NCBI GenBank assembly: GCA_029245345.1
Contig: JAQWPM010000021.1
Location: 62,001-126,000, forward strand
Direction: 5' to 3'
Length of the DNA stretch: 64,000 nucleotides
DNA from: Longimicrobiales bacterium
GTDB taxonomy: Bacteria > Gemmatimonadota > Gemmatimonadetes > Longimicrobiales > Gaopeijiaceae
Shown in pieces: positions 27,108-35,551 of this stretch (positions are counted from its first letter, which is position 1; each line of letters starts with the position of its first letter). A model generated the notes under the pieces. The model was not told where the DNA came from and made no database searches. It saw only the letters and a list, made by a program, of their open reading frames with translations. The position numbers were made by a program, and so were the translations under genes.

Positions 27108-27136
27108 ACCCTAACGGGCACGGACAGCGCGCGCAA
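27108..27136 (-). promoter_or_regulatory. Possible promoter of the riboswitch-receptor transcript
   Basis: TTGCGC (27136-27131), 17 bases, TAGGGT (27113-27108) on the minus strand, starting 11 bases after the regulator stop. The predicted start near 27101 would be 13 bases before the aptamer stem, which fits. Each hexamer is a modest match. A wide inverted repeat GGACAGC...GCTGTCC (27125-27159) with a T6 run spans the end of the preceding gene. Confidence 0.45.
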
Positions 27137-27146
27137 AAAACGGCGG

Positions 27147-28508
27147 CTAGCTGTCCCTCACGAGTCCGTACTTTTCGATCTTTTTGTAGAGGTTGGACCG
27201 CGGCATGTCGATGCGTCGCGACGTCTCAGCGACGTTCCAATCATTCTCATGCAACTTGTGCACGATGTATGCGCGCTCCGCATGTTCCTTGAAGTCGGCG
27301 AACGTCTCGTACCCCATAAGCTCTCCACCTGAGGCGGGGCCCCCAGTGCGCCCGGAGGCGAGTAAGTCGACGTCCTCAGCACGCACCTCATCCCCGCTGC
27401 ACAGGATGACCAACCGCTCTACGGTGTTCCGCAGTTCACGGACATTACCTGGCCAGGAGAGCGAGCTGAGTCGGTCGATCGCATCGGCGCTAAACGGGCG
27501 TGGTGCCGCCCCTTCTCGGTTCGCCATCTTCTCGGTGAAGTGAGTGATAAGCATGGGGATGTCCTCCCTACGTCCTCGCAAAGGAGGCACCCGAATGGGA
27601 ACCACGTTCAGCCGGTAGAAGAGGTCCTCTCGGAAGGTCCCGTCTTCAATCGCCTTCTCCAGGTCCTTGTTCGTGGCAGCCACGACCCGCACGTCGACCT
27701 GGATCGCTTTCGATCCTCCAACCCTGGTCAGAACGCCTTCCTCGAGGACTCTGAGAACTTTCGCCTGAGCATCAAGGGACATATCCCCGATCTCATCAAG
27801 AAAGAGAGTTCCGCCGTCCGCGAGCTCGAACTTCCCCGCCCGGTCGGCCACAGCTCCGGTGAAGGAACCCTTCATGTGCCCGAACAGCGCGGACTCGATC
27901 AACTCGGTGGGGATGGCAGCACAGTTGACCTCGATGAAGGCCTCGTCTGCTCTTGGAGACAACCGATGGACGGCTCGCGCCACGAGCTCCTTCCCGGTCC
28001 CATTCTCTCCGGTGACCAACACGCGCGCTTCGGTGGGAGACACCTTCTCCACACGGTCGAGCACCTGCCTGATTTGATAGGAAACGCCGACGATCTCGTA
28101 CCGGCTTTCAACCTGGCTCCGGAGATCAGCAATGTTCTCGGTGAGTCCTTTTAGTTCTAGCGCCCGGCGGAGCGTCACAAGGAGCCGGTCAGTGTCGAGC
28201 GGCTTCTCCAGAAAGTCGTAGGCCCCACGACGCGTCGCGTCGATCGCTGTCTCAATCGTACCGTGCCCGGAGATCATCACTACGACCGCACCTGGGGCTT
28301 CGTCGCCCAAGCGGGCCAACACGTCCAGTCCATCCATGCCGGGCATCTTCACGTCGAGGAAGATCACATCAGGATGGTAGGCTGCCGCAGCCAGCAGCCC
28401 ATCCGGACCGTCCTCGGCCGCCCTCACCTCATGTCCTTCATACTCGAAAACCTGGACGAGCGCTTCGCGGATGCCTTTTTCGTCGTCGACGACCAGAAGC
28501 CGCGCCAT
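27147..28508 (-). CDS. NtrC-type sigma54-dependent response regulator
   Basis: The 453 residues comprise a receiver (acidic VVDDEKG, phospho-acceptor Asp52 in FLDVKMPGMDG, Lys102 in FLEKPLD) and an AAA+ domain (Walker A GENGTGKE 167-174, Walker B GTLFLDEIGDM, RxDLFYRLNVVPI). A Fis-type HTH follows (WNVAETSRRIDMPRSNLYKK). The sigma54-contact loop is GSFTGA (214-219) where most have GAFTGA. The ATG overlaps the upstream stop as TAATG. It should need RpoN and a partner kinase, neither adjacent; no -24/-12 promoter was seen in the window. Confidence 0.94.
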   Translation of the reverse strand: MARLLVVDDEKGIREALVQVFEYEGHEVRAAEDGPDGLLAAAAYHPDVIFLDVKMPGMDGLDVLARLGDEAPGAVVVMISGHGTIETAIDATRRGAYDFLEKPLDTDRLLVTLRRALELKGLTENIADLRSQVESRYEIVGVSYQIRQVLDRVEKVSPTEARVLVTGENGTGKELVARAVHRLSPRADEAFIEVNCAAIPTELIESALFGHMKGSFTGAVADRAGKFELADGGTLFLDEIGDMSLDAQAKVLRVLEEGVLTRVGGSKAIQVDVRVVAATNKDLEKAIEDGTFREDLFYRLNVVPIRVPPLRGRREDIPMLITHFTEKMANREGAAPRPFSADAIDRLSSLSWPGNVRELRNTVERLVILCSGDEVRAEDVDLLASGRTGGPASGGELMGYETFADFKEHAERAYIVHKLHENDWNVAETSRRIDMPRSNLYKKIEKYGLVRDS

Positions 28509-29179
28509 TAGTTGCCTTCGCCTTGGGCAGACTCGTCGTCGTTCTTCGCCAGCAGAACAAGGCTGTCTCGCTGGACGAAAATCGACTCGAGTCCGTCTGG
28601 CATCGGGACTATGAGAGCATCCTCAGGCAGGCTCGCGGGTCCCTGACGGCCCAGGCCGTCCAGGACCCCTGCCACCATACGAGAGGGAATGGGAATATTC
28701 GCCGCCTGGACCCGGTCGATCTGGAGCGCCAGCACACCCTGGTCCACTGAGATTAAGGATCCACGCATTTCGATCAATATCGTATCGGGCAGGAGACCCA
28801 AGATCTGATCCAGGCGCGGGAGGCGCGGAAACGCGTCCACTGCGACGCGGGCAGAGACGTGGACCTTCCCGTCTTCGAGGTCGACCGTCGGCTGAGAGAC
28901 ACCTGGAGGGATAATTCCAGGCATCGCATACCGCAGGATAGAGGACAACTCTGTTCCTCCCAAGGCGAGTCGGTCACCGATCTCTCCTGCCCGAAACTCT
29001 TCGAACAAATCGAGTGTCGCCTCGGCCATTTCGGGAGTCGGTCCCAGCTCTTCTTCGACCGCCGCAGGCGGACCGACCCCGAGCACGCGCTCCATGGCGG
29101 GGAAGAACACCGGGCCCCACCGGAATCCTGCGTAGGCCACGCCTACAAGGACGACTATCGTGAGCAGCTTCTTGATCAA
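28508..29179 (-). CDS. Membrane-anchored protein of unknown function
   Basis: An N-terminal span (KKLLTIVVLVGVAYAGFRWG) precedes about 185 extracytoplasmic residues with a mixed helix/strand pattern, and the protein ends in an acidic DDESAQGEGN tail. The region VDLEDGKVHVSARVAVDAF with LLPDTILIEMRGSLISVDQGVLALQID resembles lipid- or polymer-facing beta sheets, but no family is certain. I place the start at TTG 29179, after the thpR stop; an ATG at 29242 would overlap thpR by 47 bases. It is fused by TAATG to the NtrC-type gene, which suggests a shared role. Confidence 0.65.
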   Translation of the reverse strand: MIKKLLTIVVLVGVAYAGFRWGPVFFPAMERVLGVGPPAAVEEELGPTPEMAEATLDLFEEFRAGEIGDRLALGGTELSSILRYAMPGIIPPGVSQPTVDLEDGKVHVSARVAVDAFPRLPRLDQILGLLPDTILIEMRGSLISVDQGVLALQIDRVQAANIPIPSRMVAGVLDGLGRQGPASLPEDALIVPMPDGLESIFVQRDSLVLLAKNDDESAQGEGN

Positions 29180-29195
29180 TGAATATCCCGTCGCG

Positions 29196-29753
29196 TCAGG
29201 TGGCGAGTTTGGCTCTTGAAAGCACTGAATACCGCGCGCCATCCTTGGACATCTGGCTGCGCATCAAGTCGATCGTTCGGACCTTTACGTCCCCGCTGAA
29301 CTCTAGGCCTGCCATGACCTCATCAAGTCCTCTAAACTCTCCCGCTCCGCGTTCGTCGGCCCGCCCCAATGTAATATGCGGATGGAAGGCACGTGTTTCA
29401 GCTTCGAACCCGTGGTCACCGAGCGCCCATTCGAGATCTTGTTTCAGACACCGGAGTTCGGGGCTCGCGCCGACACCGAGCCAGATGAGCCTGGGGCGGC
29501 GGATCGTGGGGAATGCCCCGAAACCACTCAGGCGAATCGAAAAGGTCTTGGTCGCTTGCCCAACCTTGGTGATCGCCTCTTCGATTCCCGCGAGTCGATC
29601 CGACCGCACGTCTCCCAAAAATTTCAGCGTGACATGATAGCTGTCGATGTCGACCCAGCGCACAGGCAGTTCCCTCTCGCGAAGGGCCTTCGCCCTGCGA
29701 CGAATCCACTGGCGCTCCTTCTTAGGGAGATTCAAACCAATGAACAGGCGCAT
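29196..29753 (-). CDS. thpR: RNA 2',3'-cyclic phosphodiesterase (LigT/ThpR)
   Basis: A 2H phosphoesterase of about 185 residues. It starts MRLFIGLNLP and has both catalytic HxTx motifs, HVTLKFLGD and HPHITLGR, in the expected two-lobed layout. Members hydrolyse 2',3'-cyclic phosphate ends of RNA. ATG 29753 has GAGAAG just upstream; a start 21 codons earlier adds an unlikely Cys/Arg tail. It precedes the membrane protein and the NtrC-type gene. Confidence 0.9.
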   Translation of the reverse strand: MRLFIGLNLPKKERQWIRRRAKALRERELPVRWVDIDSYHVTLKFLGDVRSDRLAGIEEAITKVGQATKTFSIRLSGFGAFPTIRRPRLIWLGVGASPELRCLKQDLEWALGDHGFEAETRAFHPHITLGRADERGAGEFRGLDEVMAGLEFSGDVKVRTIDLMRSQMSKDGARYSVLSRAKLAT

Positions 29754-29828
29754 ATCTTCTCGGAGTGCAAGTCTATGGATAGAGCGGAGCGTACCACAGC
29801 GACTACAGCCTCGCACGCGGGATCTACC

Positions 29829-29957
29829 TTAGGCATTGGGACCACATTGTAGCCCCCACCCGGTCATAACACCCCACTCACGGTCAAGCAGGTCCCCTCG
29901 TGTCGGCGTGATTTGCCTTGGGCACGCAGGTGTGCCGAAGATCTCAATTGTCATCAT
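29829..29957 (-). pseudogene. Short glutaredoxin-like relic after the EamA gene
   Basis: ATG 29957 overlaps the transporter stop as ATGA, with GGGGAAG just upstream, and encodes only 42 residues starting MMTIEIFGTPACPR. That start matches the first strand and active-site loop of glutaredoxin/NrdH-type proteins (IEIFGTPxCPxC), but the second Cys is Gln and the frame leaves the fold within 20 residues. I read it as a truncated or frameshifted redox gene. A genuine tiny peptide is the alternative. Confidence 0.4.
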
Positions 29958-30940
29958 ATCTTCCCCGCCGGACCCGCGCGCCGCCGGCCGCCTGTCCCGC
30001 GCGAGCCCCATGACTCCGTCGTAATCAAGACGACCGCTCCCAAGATGATCGCTGCCGCAGCCAGTGAGCGAAGGGTGAGTGGCTCGTCCGCCAAGGCCCA
30101 CCCAAGAAGCATCGCAACAACCGGATTGACATACGCGTAGGTCGCTACCCTTGCTGGCGTCACCACCCGTAGCAACCAGATGTAGGACCCATACCCAACG
30201 AGTGCTCCGAAGAGGATCAGGTACATCAACGCAAGGGACGACTTCATTGAAATACTCGCCACGTCCAATCGAGCGAGGTCCCCGAACGCAAGGGATAACA
30301 TGAGGAGGATCGTGCCCCCAGTAAGCATCTGCATGGACACGAGAGACAGCGGCTCCGGAAGCCCCTGTGCATATCGCGTATAGATCGAACCGGCTGCCCA
30401 AGACATTGCCGCGACAAGCAGGAAAAGTGCCCCAATGAGTTCCTCGCTCCCTCCGGCGCCAACGCCGGGCGATCCCGCGAGCAGCGCGACCCCTACGAAT
30501 CCGATCGCCAGGCCAGCCCAAGCTCGCACGCTTGGGGCGACACGGGATCCGAAGAACCAATCCATCAGCACCATCCACAGCGGAACCGAAGCGACCACGA
30601 GGGCCGCGATTCCAGACGGTACCCACTGTTGGGCAATAACCACAGCCCCGTTTCCCCCAACAAGCAGAAAAGCACCACCGATCGCCGCGGCCTTCCACTG
30701 AGCCCTCGTCGGTATCGGGACACCCTTCGCCAGCTGCCACGCATATAGGAGTGCGCCCGCCACCAGAAAGCGGGCAGCCGCCATGAGCAGAGGCGGCATC
30801 GTCTCGATGGCCCAGCGGATCGCAAGATACGTCGACCCCCAAATGAGATAGACCGCCGCGAAGGCGAGCAAAACGGAGGCCAGCCGGGGGACGTCCTTCG
30901 ACGCGGGCACACCGGTCTCGGCACGGTCGGGAGGAGACAT
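29954..30940 (-). CDS. EamA/DMT-family membrane transporter
   Basis: A ten-span drug/metabolite transporter of 328 residues with two EamA repeats. The first has VYLIWGSTYLAIRWAIE and PPLLMAAARFLVAGALLY. The second has AMSWAAGSIYTRYAQGLPEP and ends with NPVVAMLLGWALADEPLT. Substrate cannot be inferred; relatives export amino acids or other metabolites. The start is ATG 30940, with a TTG two codons upstream as alternative. It follows the ComM-like gene by about 45 bases. Confidence 0.9.
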   Translation of the reverse strand: MSPPDRAETGVPASKDVPRLASVLLAFAAVYLIWGSTYLAIRWAIETMPPLLMAAARFLVAGALLYAWQLAKGVPIPTRAQWKAAAIGGAFLLVGGNGAVVIAQQWVPSGIAALVVASVPLWMVLMDWFFGSRVAPSVRAWAGLAIGFVGVALLAGSPGVGAGGSEELIGALFLLVAAMSWAAGSIYTRYAQGLPEPLSLVSMQMLTGGTILLMLSLAFGDLARLDVASISMKSSLALMYLILFGALVGYGSYIWLLRVVTPARVATYAYVNPVVAMLLGWALADEPLTLRSLAAAAIILGAVVLITTESWGSRGTGGRRRAGPAGKI

Positions 30941-30986
30941 CCGCAAAGCTCACGTTGGACAGCCTTCCGTTCAATCCCAGTCCGGC

Positions 30987-32519
30987 CTACTGCACAACCC
31001 GATCCAGATACCGATACTGCAGGGCCTCTGCGACATGATGCTGCTTAATGGTCTCACTCCCGCCCAGGTCCGCGACCGTCCTCGCAACCTTCAATACTCG
31101 ATGATACGAACGGGCTGATAGTCCCAATCCGTCCACCGCTCGTTGAAGGAGCCGGGCGACGTCCCTAGACGGATGGCACCACTGCCTGAGCTCCCTCACG
31201 GTCATGTGCCCATTCGCGAAGACTCCGGGCGTCCCCTCGAACCGCCTAGCCTGGAGGGCCCGAGCCTCGACGACTCGTTCACGTATGTCGTGAGTCGAAT
31301 CCCCATCACCGGTCTTCGTCAAATGTTGGAAGGCGACCGGCGGCACCTGCACGTGAAGGTCAATTCTGTCCAGCAGGGGACCGGACACTCTCCCCAGGTA
31401 TCGCCGCACCTGGGACGGGTCACACACGCAGCGGTCCGTGCCGTCTCCCCAATACCCACACGGACAAGGGTTCATTGCTGCCAGCAACAGAATTTGAGCG
31501 GGGAAACGGACCGATCCCATAGCTCGAGACAGATGAATAACGCCCTCCTCCAACGGCTGCCGAAGCACATCGAGAACGTTCCGCTTGAACTCTGCGAGCT
31601 CGTCGAGGAACAGGACACCGTGATGTGCGAGGCTCACTTCGCCGGGACGAATGGGCACCCCGCCGCCGACCAGCCCGGCGTCGCTCACCGTGTGATGGGG
31701 AGCCCTGAAGGGGCGCCTTGTAATGAGCGAGCCCCCCTTCCCCATCCGTCCGGCCACCGAGTGCACGCGAGTAGCCTCGAGCGCCTCCTCAACGGTCAAG
31801 GAGGGGAGAATGCCCGGCAACCTTCGCGCCAACATCGTCTTCCCGGAACCTGGCGGACCAATCAGCAGGGCGTTGTGTGAGCCGGCGGCCGCTACCTCGA
31901 GAACGCGTTTGGCGGCCCCCTGACCCCGAACCTCCGAGAAGTCAGGGCCATCCTTCAAAGGGCCGGAGAGGAGCGGTGTCAGATCCGTCTGCACGCATGC
32001 CAGGCGCGTGCCGCCCCTCAGGTGATGAACCACATCGAGCAGCGAAACGGCACCATATACACTCAGGCCATGGACCACCCCAGCCTCAGCTGCGTTGTCC
32101 CTCGGCACAAATAGATCCGACACGCCCGCGGCTGCCAGAGCCGAGGCTGCCGGAAGGGCCCCGCGAACGGGCCGGAGTCCCCCGTCCAGGCCGAGTTCGC
32201 CGAGAAACGCCCATCCCGACAGCACCTCTGGGGCGAGCACACCCGAAGCAGCAAGGAGACCCACGGCGATGGCGAGGTCGAACGCTGTGCCGTCTTTCCT
32301 GACATCGGCCGGGGCTAGGTTGACCGTGACCCGCTTGGGCGGGAGCGGCCACCCACTGTTGGAGAGTGCCGTGGCCACACGTTCTCGGCCCTCCCGGACA
32401 GCGCCTTGAGGCAGGCCCACCACCATGAAAGATGGGAGCCCTGAGGTCATGTTCACCTCCACATTCACTACGAACGGTTCGACCCCGTGAACCGCTGCTG
32501 TTCGGACATTGGTAAGCAT
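30987..32519 (-). CDS. comM: YifB/ComM-type Mg-chelatase-like AAA+ ATPase
   Basis: The 510-residue protein has a Lon-like N-terminal fold (VNVEVNMTSGLPSFMVVGLP), the AAA+ core with Walker A GPPGSGKTMLARRLPG and Walker B HGVLFLDELAEF, and a cysteine-rich insert PCPCGYWGDGTDRCVC. The C-terminal domain ends ARTVADLGGSE. ComM is a branch-migration helicase that helps integrate DNA during natural transformation in studied species; here that role is inference. The start is ATG 32519. It is divergent from pntAA. Confidence 0.93.
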   Translation of the reverse strand: MLTNVRTAAVHGVEPFVVNVEVNMTSGLPSFMVVGLPQGAVREGRERVATALSNSGWPLPPKRVTVNLAPADVRKDGTAFDLAIAVGLLAASGVLAPEVLSGWAFLGELGLDGGLRPVRGALPAASALAAAGVSDLFVPRDNAAEAGVVHGLSVYGAVSLLDVVHHLRGGTRLACVQTDLTPLLSGPLKDGPDFSEVRGQGAAKRVLEVAAAGSHNALLIGPPGSGKTMLARRLPGILPSLTVEEALEATRVHSVAGRMGKGGSLITRRPFRAPHHTVSDAGLVGGGVPIRPGEVSLAHHGVLFLDELAEFKRNVLDVLRQPLEEGVIHLSRAMGSVRFPAQILLLAAMNPCPCGYWGDGTDRCVCDPSQVRRYLGRVSGPLLDRIDLHVQVPPVAFQHLTKTGDGDSTHDIRERVVEARALQARRFEGTPGVFANGHMTVRELRQWCHPSRDVARLLQRAVDGLGLSARSYHRVLKVARTVADLGGSETIKQHHVAEALQYRYLDRVVQ

Positions 32520-32590
32520 CGCGAAGGCTCGTGACGAAGGCCGCAATGCGCGATGTTTCGATGGGTCCTACATCCCTCCACATCGGCCGC

Positions 32591-32619
32591 TTGTGCGGTC
32601 AACAGCGGACCCCTAGGAT
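32591..32619 (+). promoter_or_regulatory. Probable promoter of the pnt operon
   Basis: TTGTGC (32591-32596), 17 bases, TAGGAT (32614-32619) in the 151-base gap between comM and pntAA. The predicted start near 32626 gives a leader of about 45 bases with GGAGAG before the ATG. Confidence 0.55.
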
Positions 32620-32670
32620 GTGGGCGTCACGAGGTGCCTTACCCCTCCAGAACCTATCCGGAGAGCCTTA

Positions 32671-33801
32671 ATGAAGGTCGCTGTCCTAAAGGAAACACGC
32701 ACTGACGAACGGAGGGTCGCCCTAGTTCCGATGGGCGTCCGGACACTCGTCAAGAACGGCCTTGAAGTCGTCGTCGAGAGTGGAGCGGGCGATTCGTCCG
32801 CCGCGTCCGACTCCGAATATATAGAGGCCGGAGCGACGATCGCGGGCAATGCATCGGACGCCGCGAGCGGCGCTCAGATCGTTCTCGGCGTCAACGCACC
32901 CGCGCTCACCGGAATCGCGGAGGGCACGATCCTCGTGTCGTTCATGAATCCGCTAGGAGATTCTGACTTGGTTCGTGGTATGGCGAGCGGGAAGATCACC
33001 GGGATCTCGATGGAGATGGTGCCACGGATCACCCGAGCCCAATCCATGGACGCTCTGTCTTCCCAGGCGACCGTCGCCGGCTACAAGGCCGTGCTCATGG
33101 CGGCCGACCACCTACCGAAGTTCCTGCCCATGTTCACGACCGCGGCTGGAACGATCCGACCAGGAAGGGCCCTCATTCTGGGCGCCGGCGTGGCAGGTCT
33201 TCAGGCTATCGCGACGGCGCGACGCCTGGGTGCCATCGTCGAAGCGTTCGACGTCCGGCCGGCTGTGAAGGAGCAAGTGGAGAGCCTTGGCGCCAAATTC
33301 CTCGAGTCTGAAGAGGAAGTGGTGGCCGAGGGCGAGGGTGGTTACGCCAAGGAGCTCTCCGCGGATCAACATCAAAAGGAACTCGACTTGATCGCGGGAG
33401 CCATCGTGGAGTCGGACATCGTCATCACGACGGCTCAGATCCCCGGACGTGACGCTCCGCTGTTGATCACGGAGGACATGGTCAAGTCCATGAAGGCCGG
33501 CTCTGTGATCGTCGACCTCGCGTCGGAAAGCGGAGGGAACTGCGCACTTACTAGGAGCGGTGAAACCGTTGTTGCCCACGGTGTGCAGGTTCTCGGACCC
33601 GCGAACATCGCCACATTGCTCCCGGTCCATGCAAGCCAGATGTACTCGAAGAACATCGTGACGCTCATCTCTGAGTTCATCGACGAAGAGGGCAAGCTCG
33701 CGCTCGACTTTGAGAACGACGTCGTCGGGCCGTCGACCGTCACGCACGCCGGCGAAATCCGAAATGAGCGTGTCCGTGATGCAATGGGCAGCATCGGTTG
33801 A
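32671..33801 (+). CDS. pntAA: NAD(P) transhydrogenase alpha subunit, NAD-binding part
   Basis: This is soluble domain I of the proton-translocating transhydrogenase, which passes hydride between NADH and NADP+. It starts MKVAVLKETRTDERRVALVP and contains the NAD fold GAGVAGLQAIATARRLGA with AFDVRP, and later the AQIPGRDAPLL and VIVDLASESGGNCALT segments. 376 residues. ATG 32671 has GGAGAG six bases upstream. It is the first of three genes in the split PntAA-PntAB-PntB arrangement. Confidence 0.95.
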   Translation: MKVAVLKETRTDERRVALVPMGVRTLVKNGLEVVVESGAGDSSAASDSEYIEAGATIAGNASDAASGAQIVLGVNAPALTGIAEGTILVSFMNPLGDSDLVRGMASGKITGISMEMVPRITRAQSMDALSSQATVAGYKAVLMAADHLPKFLPMFTTAAGTIRPGRALILGAGVAGLQAIATARRLGAIVEAFDVRPAVKEQVESLGAKFLESEEEVVAEGEGGYAKELSADQHQKELDLIAGAIVESDIVITTAQIPGRDAPLLITEDMVKSMKAGSVIVDLASESGGNCALTRSGETVVAHGVQVLGPANIATLLPVHASQMYSKNIVTLISEFIDEEGKLALDFENDVVGPSTVTHAGEIRNERVRDAMGSIG

Positions 33802-33850
33802 GAGCCCTCACGACACAGCACACCCCTACAGCAGCCTCTCGGGAGACCCC

Positions 33851-34129
33851 ATGGGCGATTTGATGATTGGTCTGTACGTGTTCGTACTCGCGACCCTCGC
33901 AGGCCGCGAGGTGATCACGAAGGTGCCACCCACCCTTCATACGCCCCTGATGTCCGGCGCCAACGCGGTCTCGGGGATCGCCATTGTCGGTGCCATCGTG
34001 GTTGCGGCGAATGCAGATGGCACGCTGCAGACCGTCTTGGGCATCGCCGCCATCGCAATGGCGACGGTCAACGTGATCGGGGGCTTCATGGTCACCGACC
34101 GTATGCTCGCCATGTTCAGGAAGAGGTAG
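33851..34129 (+). CDS. pntAB: NAD(P) transhydrogenase alpha subunit, membrane part
   Basis: A small membrane protein of 92 residues with about three to four hydrophobic spans, including YVFVLATLAGREVITKVPPTLHTPLMSGANAVSGI, the family hallmark (here spanning about residues 8-42). With PntB it forms the proton channel domain. ATG 33851 has GGGAG upstream. It lies between pntAA and pntB, 6 bases before the latter. Confidence 0.93.
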   Translation: MGDLMIGLYVFVLATLAGREVITKVPPTLHTPLMSGANAVSGIAIVGAIVVAANADGTLQTVLGIAAIAMATVNVIGGFMVTDRMLAMFRKR

Positions 34130-34135
34130 GCTACC

Positions 34136-35518
34136 ATGGATACTATGGTCGAGGTAATCTACCTCCTGTCAGCCACACTCTTTGTCGTTGGCCTAAAACG
34201 TCTTCAGTCCCCCGCAACCGCGCGGGCAGGTAACGCGATCGCAGCGTTCGCGATGTTCTTGGCGATCGTCGCCACGGTCGTGGACACAGAGATTCTCACT
34301 TGGAACGGCATCCTCATCGGGGTCGCGATCGGCGGGCTCGTCGGTGGGATTACCGCCCGGCGAGTCGAGATGACCGACATGCCACAGCTGGTCGGGATCT
34401 TCAACGGCTTCGGTGGTGCGGCCTCGGCCCTTGTAGCGGTCGCGGAGTTCCTAGGCACACCGACCATCGGGGTGGGCACGACGGGGGTCACCATCCTGAT
34501 CGGCACCGCGATTGGTGGCGTGACGTTCACAGGCTCCTTCCTTGCCTTCGCCAAACTGCAGGGGCTCATGACCGGGGATCCGATCACTTTCCCCGGCCAG
34601 AACATTTTAAACGCGCTCCTTTTCCTCGGGGTACTCGCGGTCGGAGCCATGACCTTGGGTGCGTTCGGCGGACAAGATCCGCTCACGATGTTCTACGTGT
34701 TCTGCGGGCTGGCCATGCTGATGGGGGTGTTGCTCGTGATCCCGATCGGCGGCGCGGACATGCCCGTGGTCATATCACTTCTGAACTCTTATTCGGGCCT
34801 CGCCGCTAGCGCAGCGGGATTCGTTATAGGCAACATGGTTTTGATCATCTCGGGCGCGTTGGTCGGCGCCTCGGGCCTGATCCTCACGCAGTTGATGTGC
34901 AAAGGCATGAACCGTTCTCTCGCCAACGTTGCGTTCGGCGGCTTCGGTGGATCGGCCAATGTGGATCGGTCACAGATCGGCAAGCGGCCGGTGAAGCGGG
35001 CTGACGCGGAAGCGGTTGCGTTAGAACTCGGGTATGTGAACTCACTGGTGGTGGTGCCGGGCTACGGCCTCGCGGTCGCACAGGCACAGCACGAACTCCG
35101 GAAGGTCGGGGACCTGCTTGAGGAGCGCGGTGTGGATGTGAAGTACGCTGTCCACCCTGTCGCGGGACGCATGCCAGGTCACATGAACGTGCTCCTCGCA
35201 GAAGCCGACGTCAGCTATGACAAGCTGTACGATCTGGAGGAGGTCAACGACGACTTCTCCAACACGGATGTGGTCCTGATCGTCGGGGCGAACGACGTCG
35301 TGAATCCGGCAGCACGTGATCCAGAGTCAATCATCGCCGGCATGCCGATCCTCAACGTAGACAAGGCACGCCGAGTCATCGTGATGAAGCGTTCGCTGTC
35401 CCCTGGCTTCGCTGGGATCGACAACGATCTGTTCTACATGGACAACACGCTCATGTTCTTCGGCGACGCGAAGGAACAGATGTCTGAGCTGGTGCGAGAG
35501 GTTCGCGACCTCCCCTAG
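34136..35518 (+). CDS. pntB: NAD(P) transhydrogenase beta subunit
   Basis: PntB carries most of the membrane channel (about nine spans, residues 1-270) and the NADP-binding domain III. The latter shows VPGYGLAVAQAQHELRK, VHPVAGRMPGHMNVLLAEA and VIVGANDVVNPAA, with VMKRSLSPGFAGIDNDLFY near the end. 460 residues, full length. The enzyme uses the proton gradient to make NADPH. It converges on the decarboxylase gene with a 33-base gap. Confidence 0.96.
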   Translation: MDTMVEVIYLLSATLFVVGLKRLQSPATARAGNAIAAFAMFLAIVATVVDTEILTWNGILIGVAIGGLVGGITARRVEMTDMPQLVGIFNGFGGAASALVAVAEFLGTPTIGVGTTGVTILIGTAIGGVTFTGSFLAFAKLQGLMTGDPITFPGQNILNALLFLGVLAVGAMTLGAFGGQDPLTMFYVFCGLAMLMGVLLVIPIGGADMPVVISLLNSYSGLAASAAGFVIGNMVLIISGALVGASGLILTQLMCKGMNRSLANVAFGGFGGSANVDRSQIGKRPVKRADAEAVALELGYVNSLVVVPGYGLAVAQAQHELRKVGDLLEERGVDVKYAVHPVAGRMPGHMNVLLAEADVSYDKLYDLEEVNDDFSNTDVVLIVGANDVVNPAARDPESIIAGMPILNVDKARRVIVMKRSLSPGFAGIDNDLFYMDNTLMFFGDAKEQMSELVREVRDLP

Positions 35519-35551
35519 GGCATAGCGCGGGGCTGGTCCGAGGTCATCGGG

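Noticed and set aside
27125-27159. Intrinsic terminator after the NtrC-type gene (GGACAGC...GCTGTCC with T6)
   Set aside because: The T-run lies in the loop of the inverted repeat, not after it, so it is not a normal terminator; kept only as a note.
29780-29850. TACAAT -10-like element upstream of thpR
   Set aside because: No acceptable -35 lies 15-19 bases upstream, so no promoter is called.
29829-30974. Long minus-strand frame of 381 codons over the EamA gene
   Set aside because: The EamA frame has clear spans and family motifs. Only the last 42 codons, beyond the EamA stop, are of interest and are reported separately.
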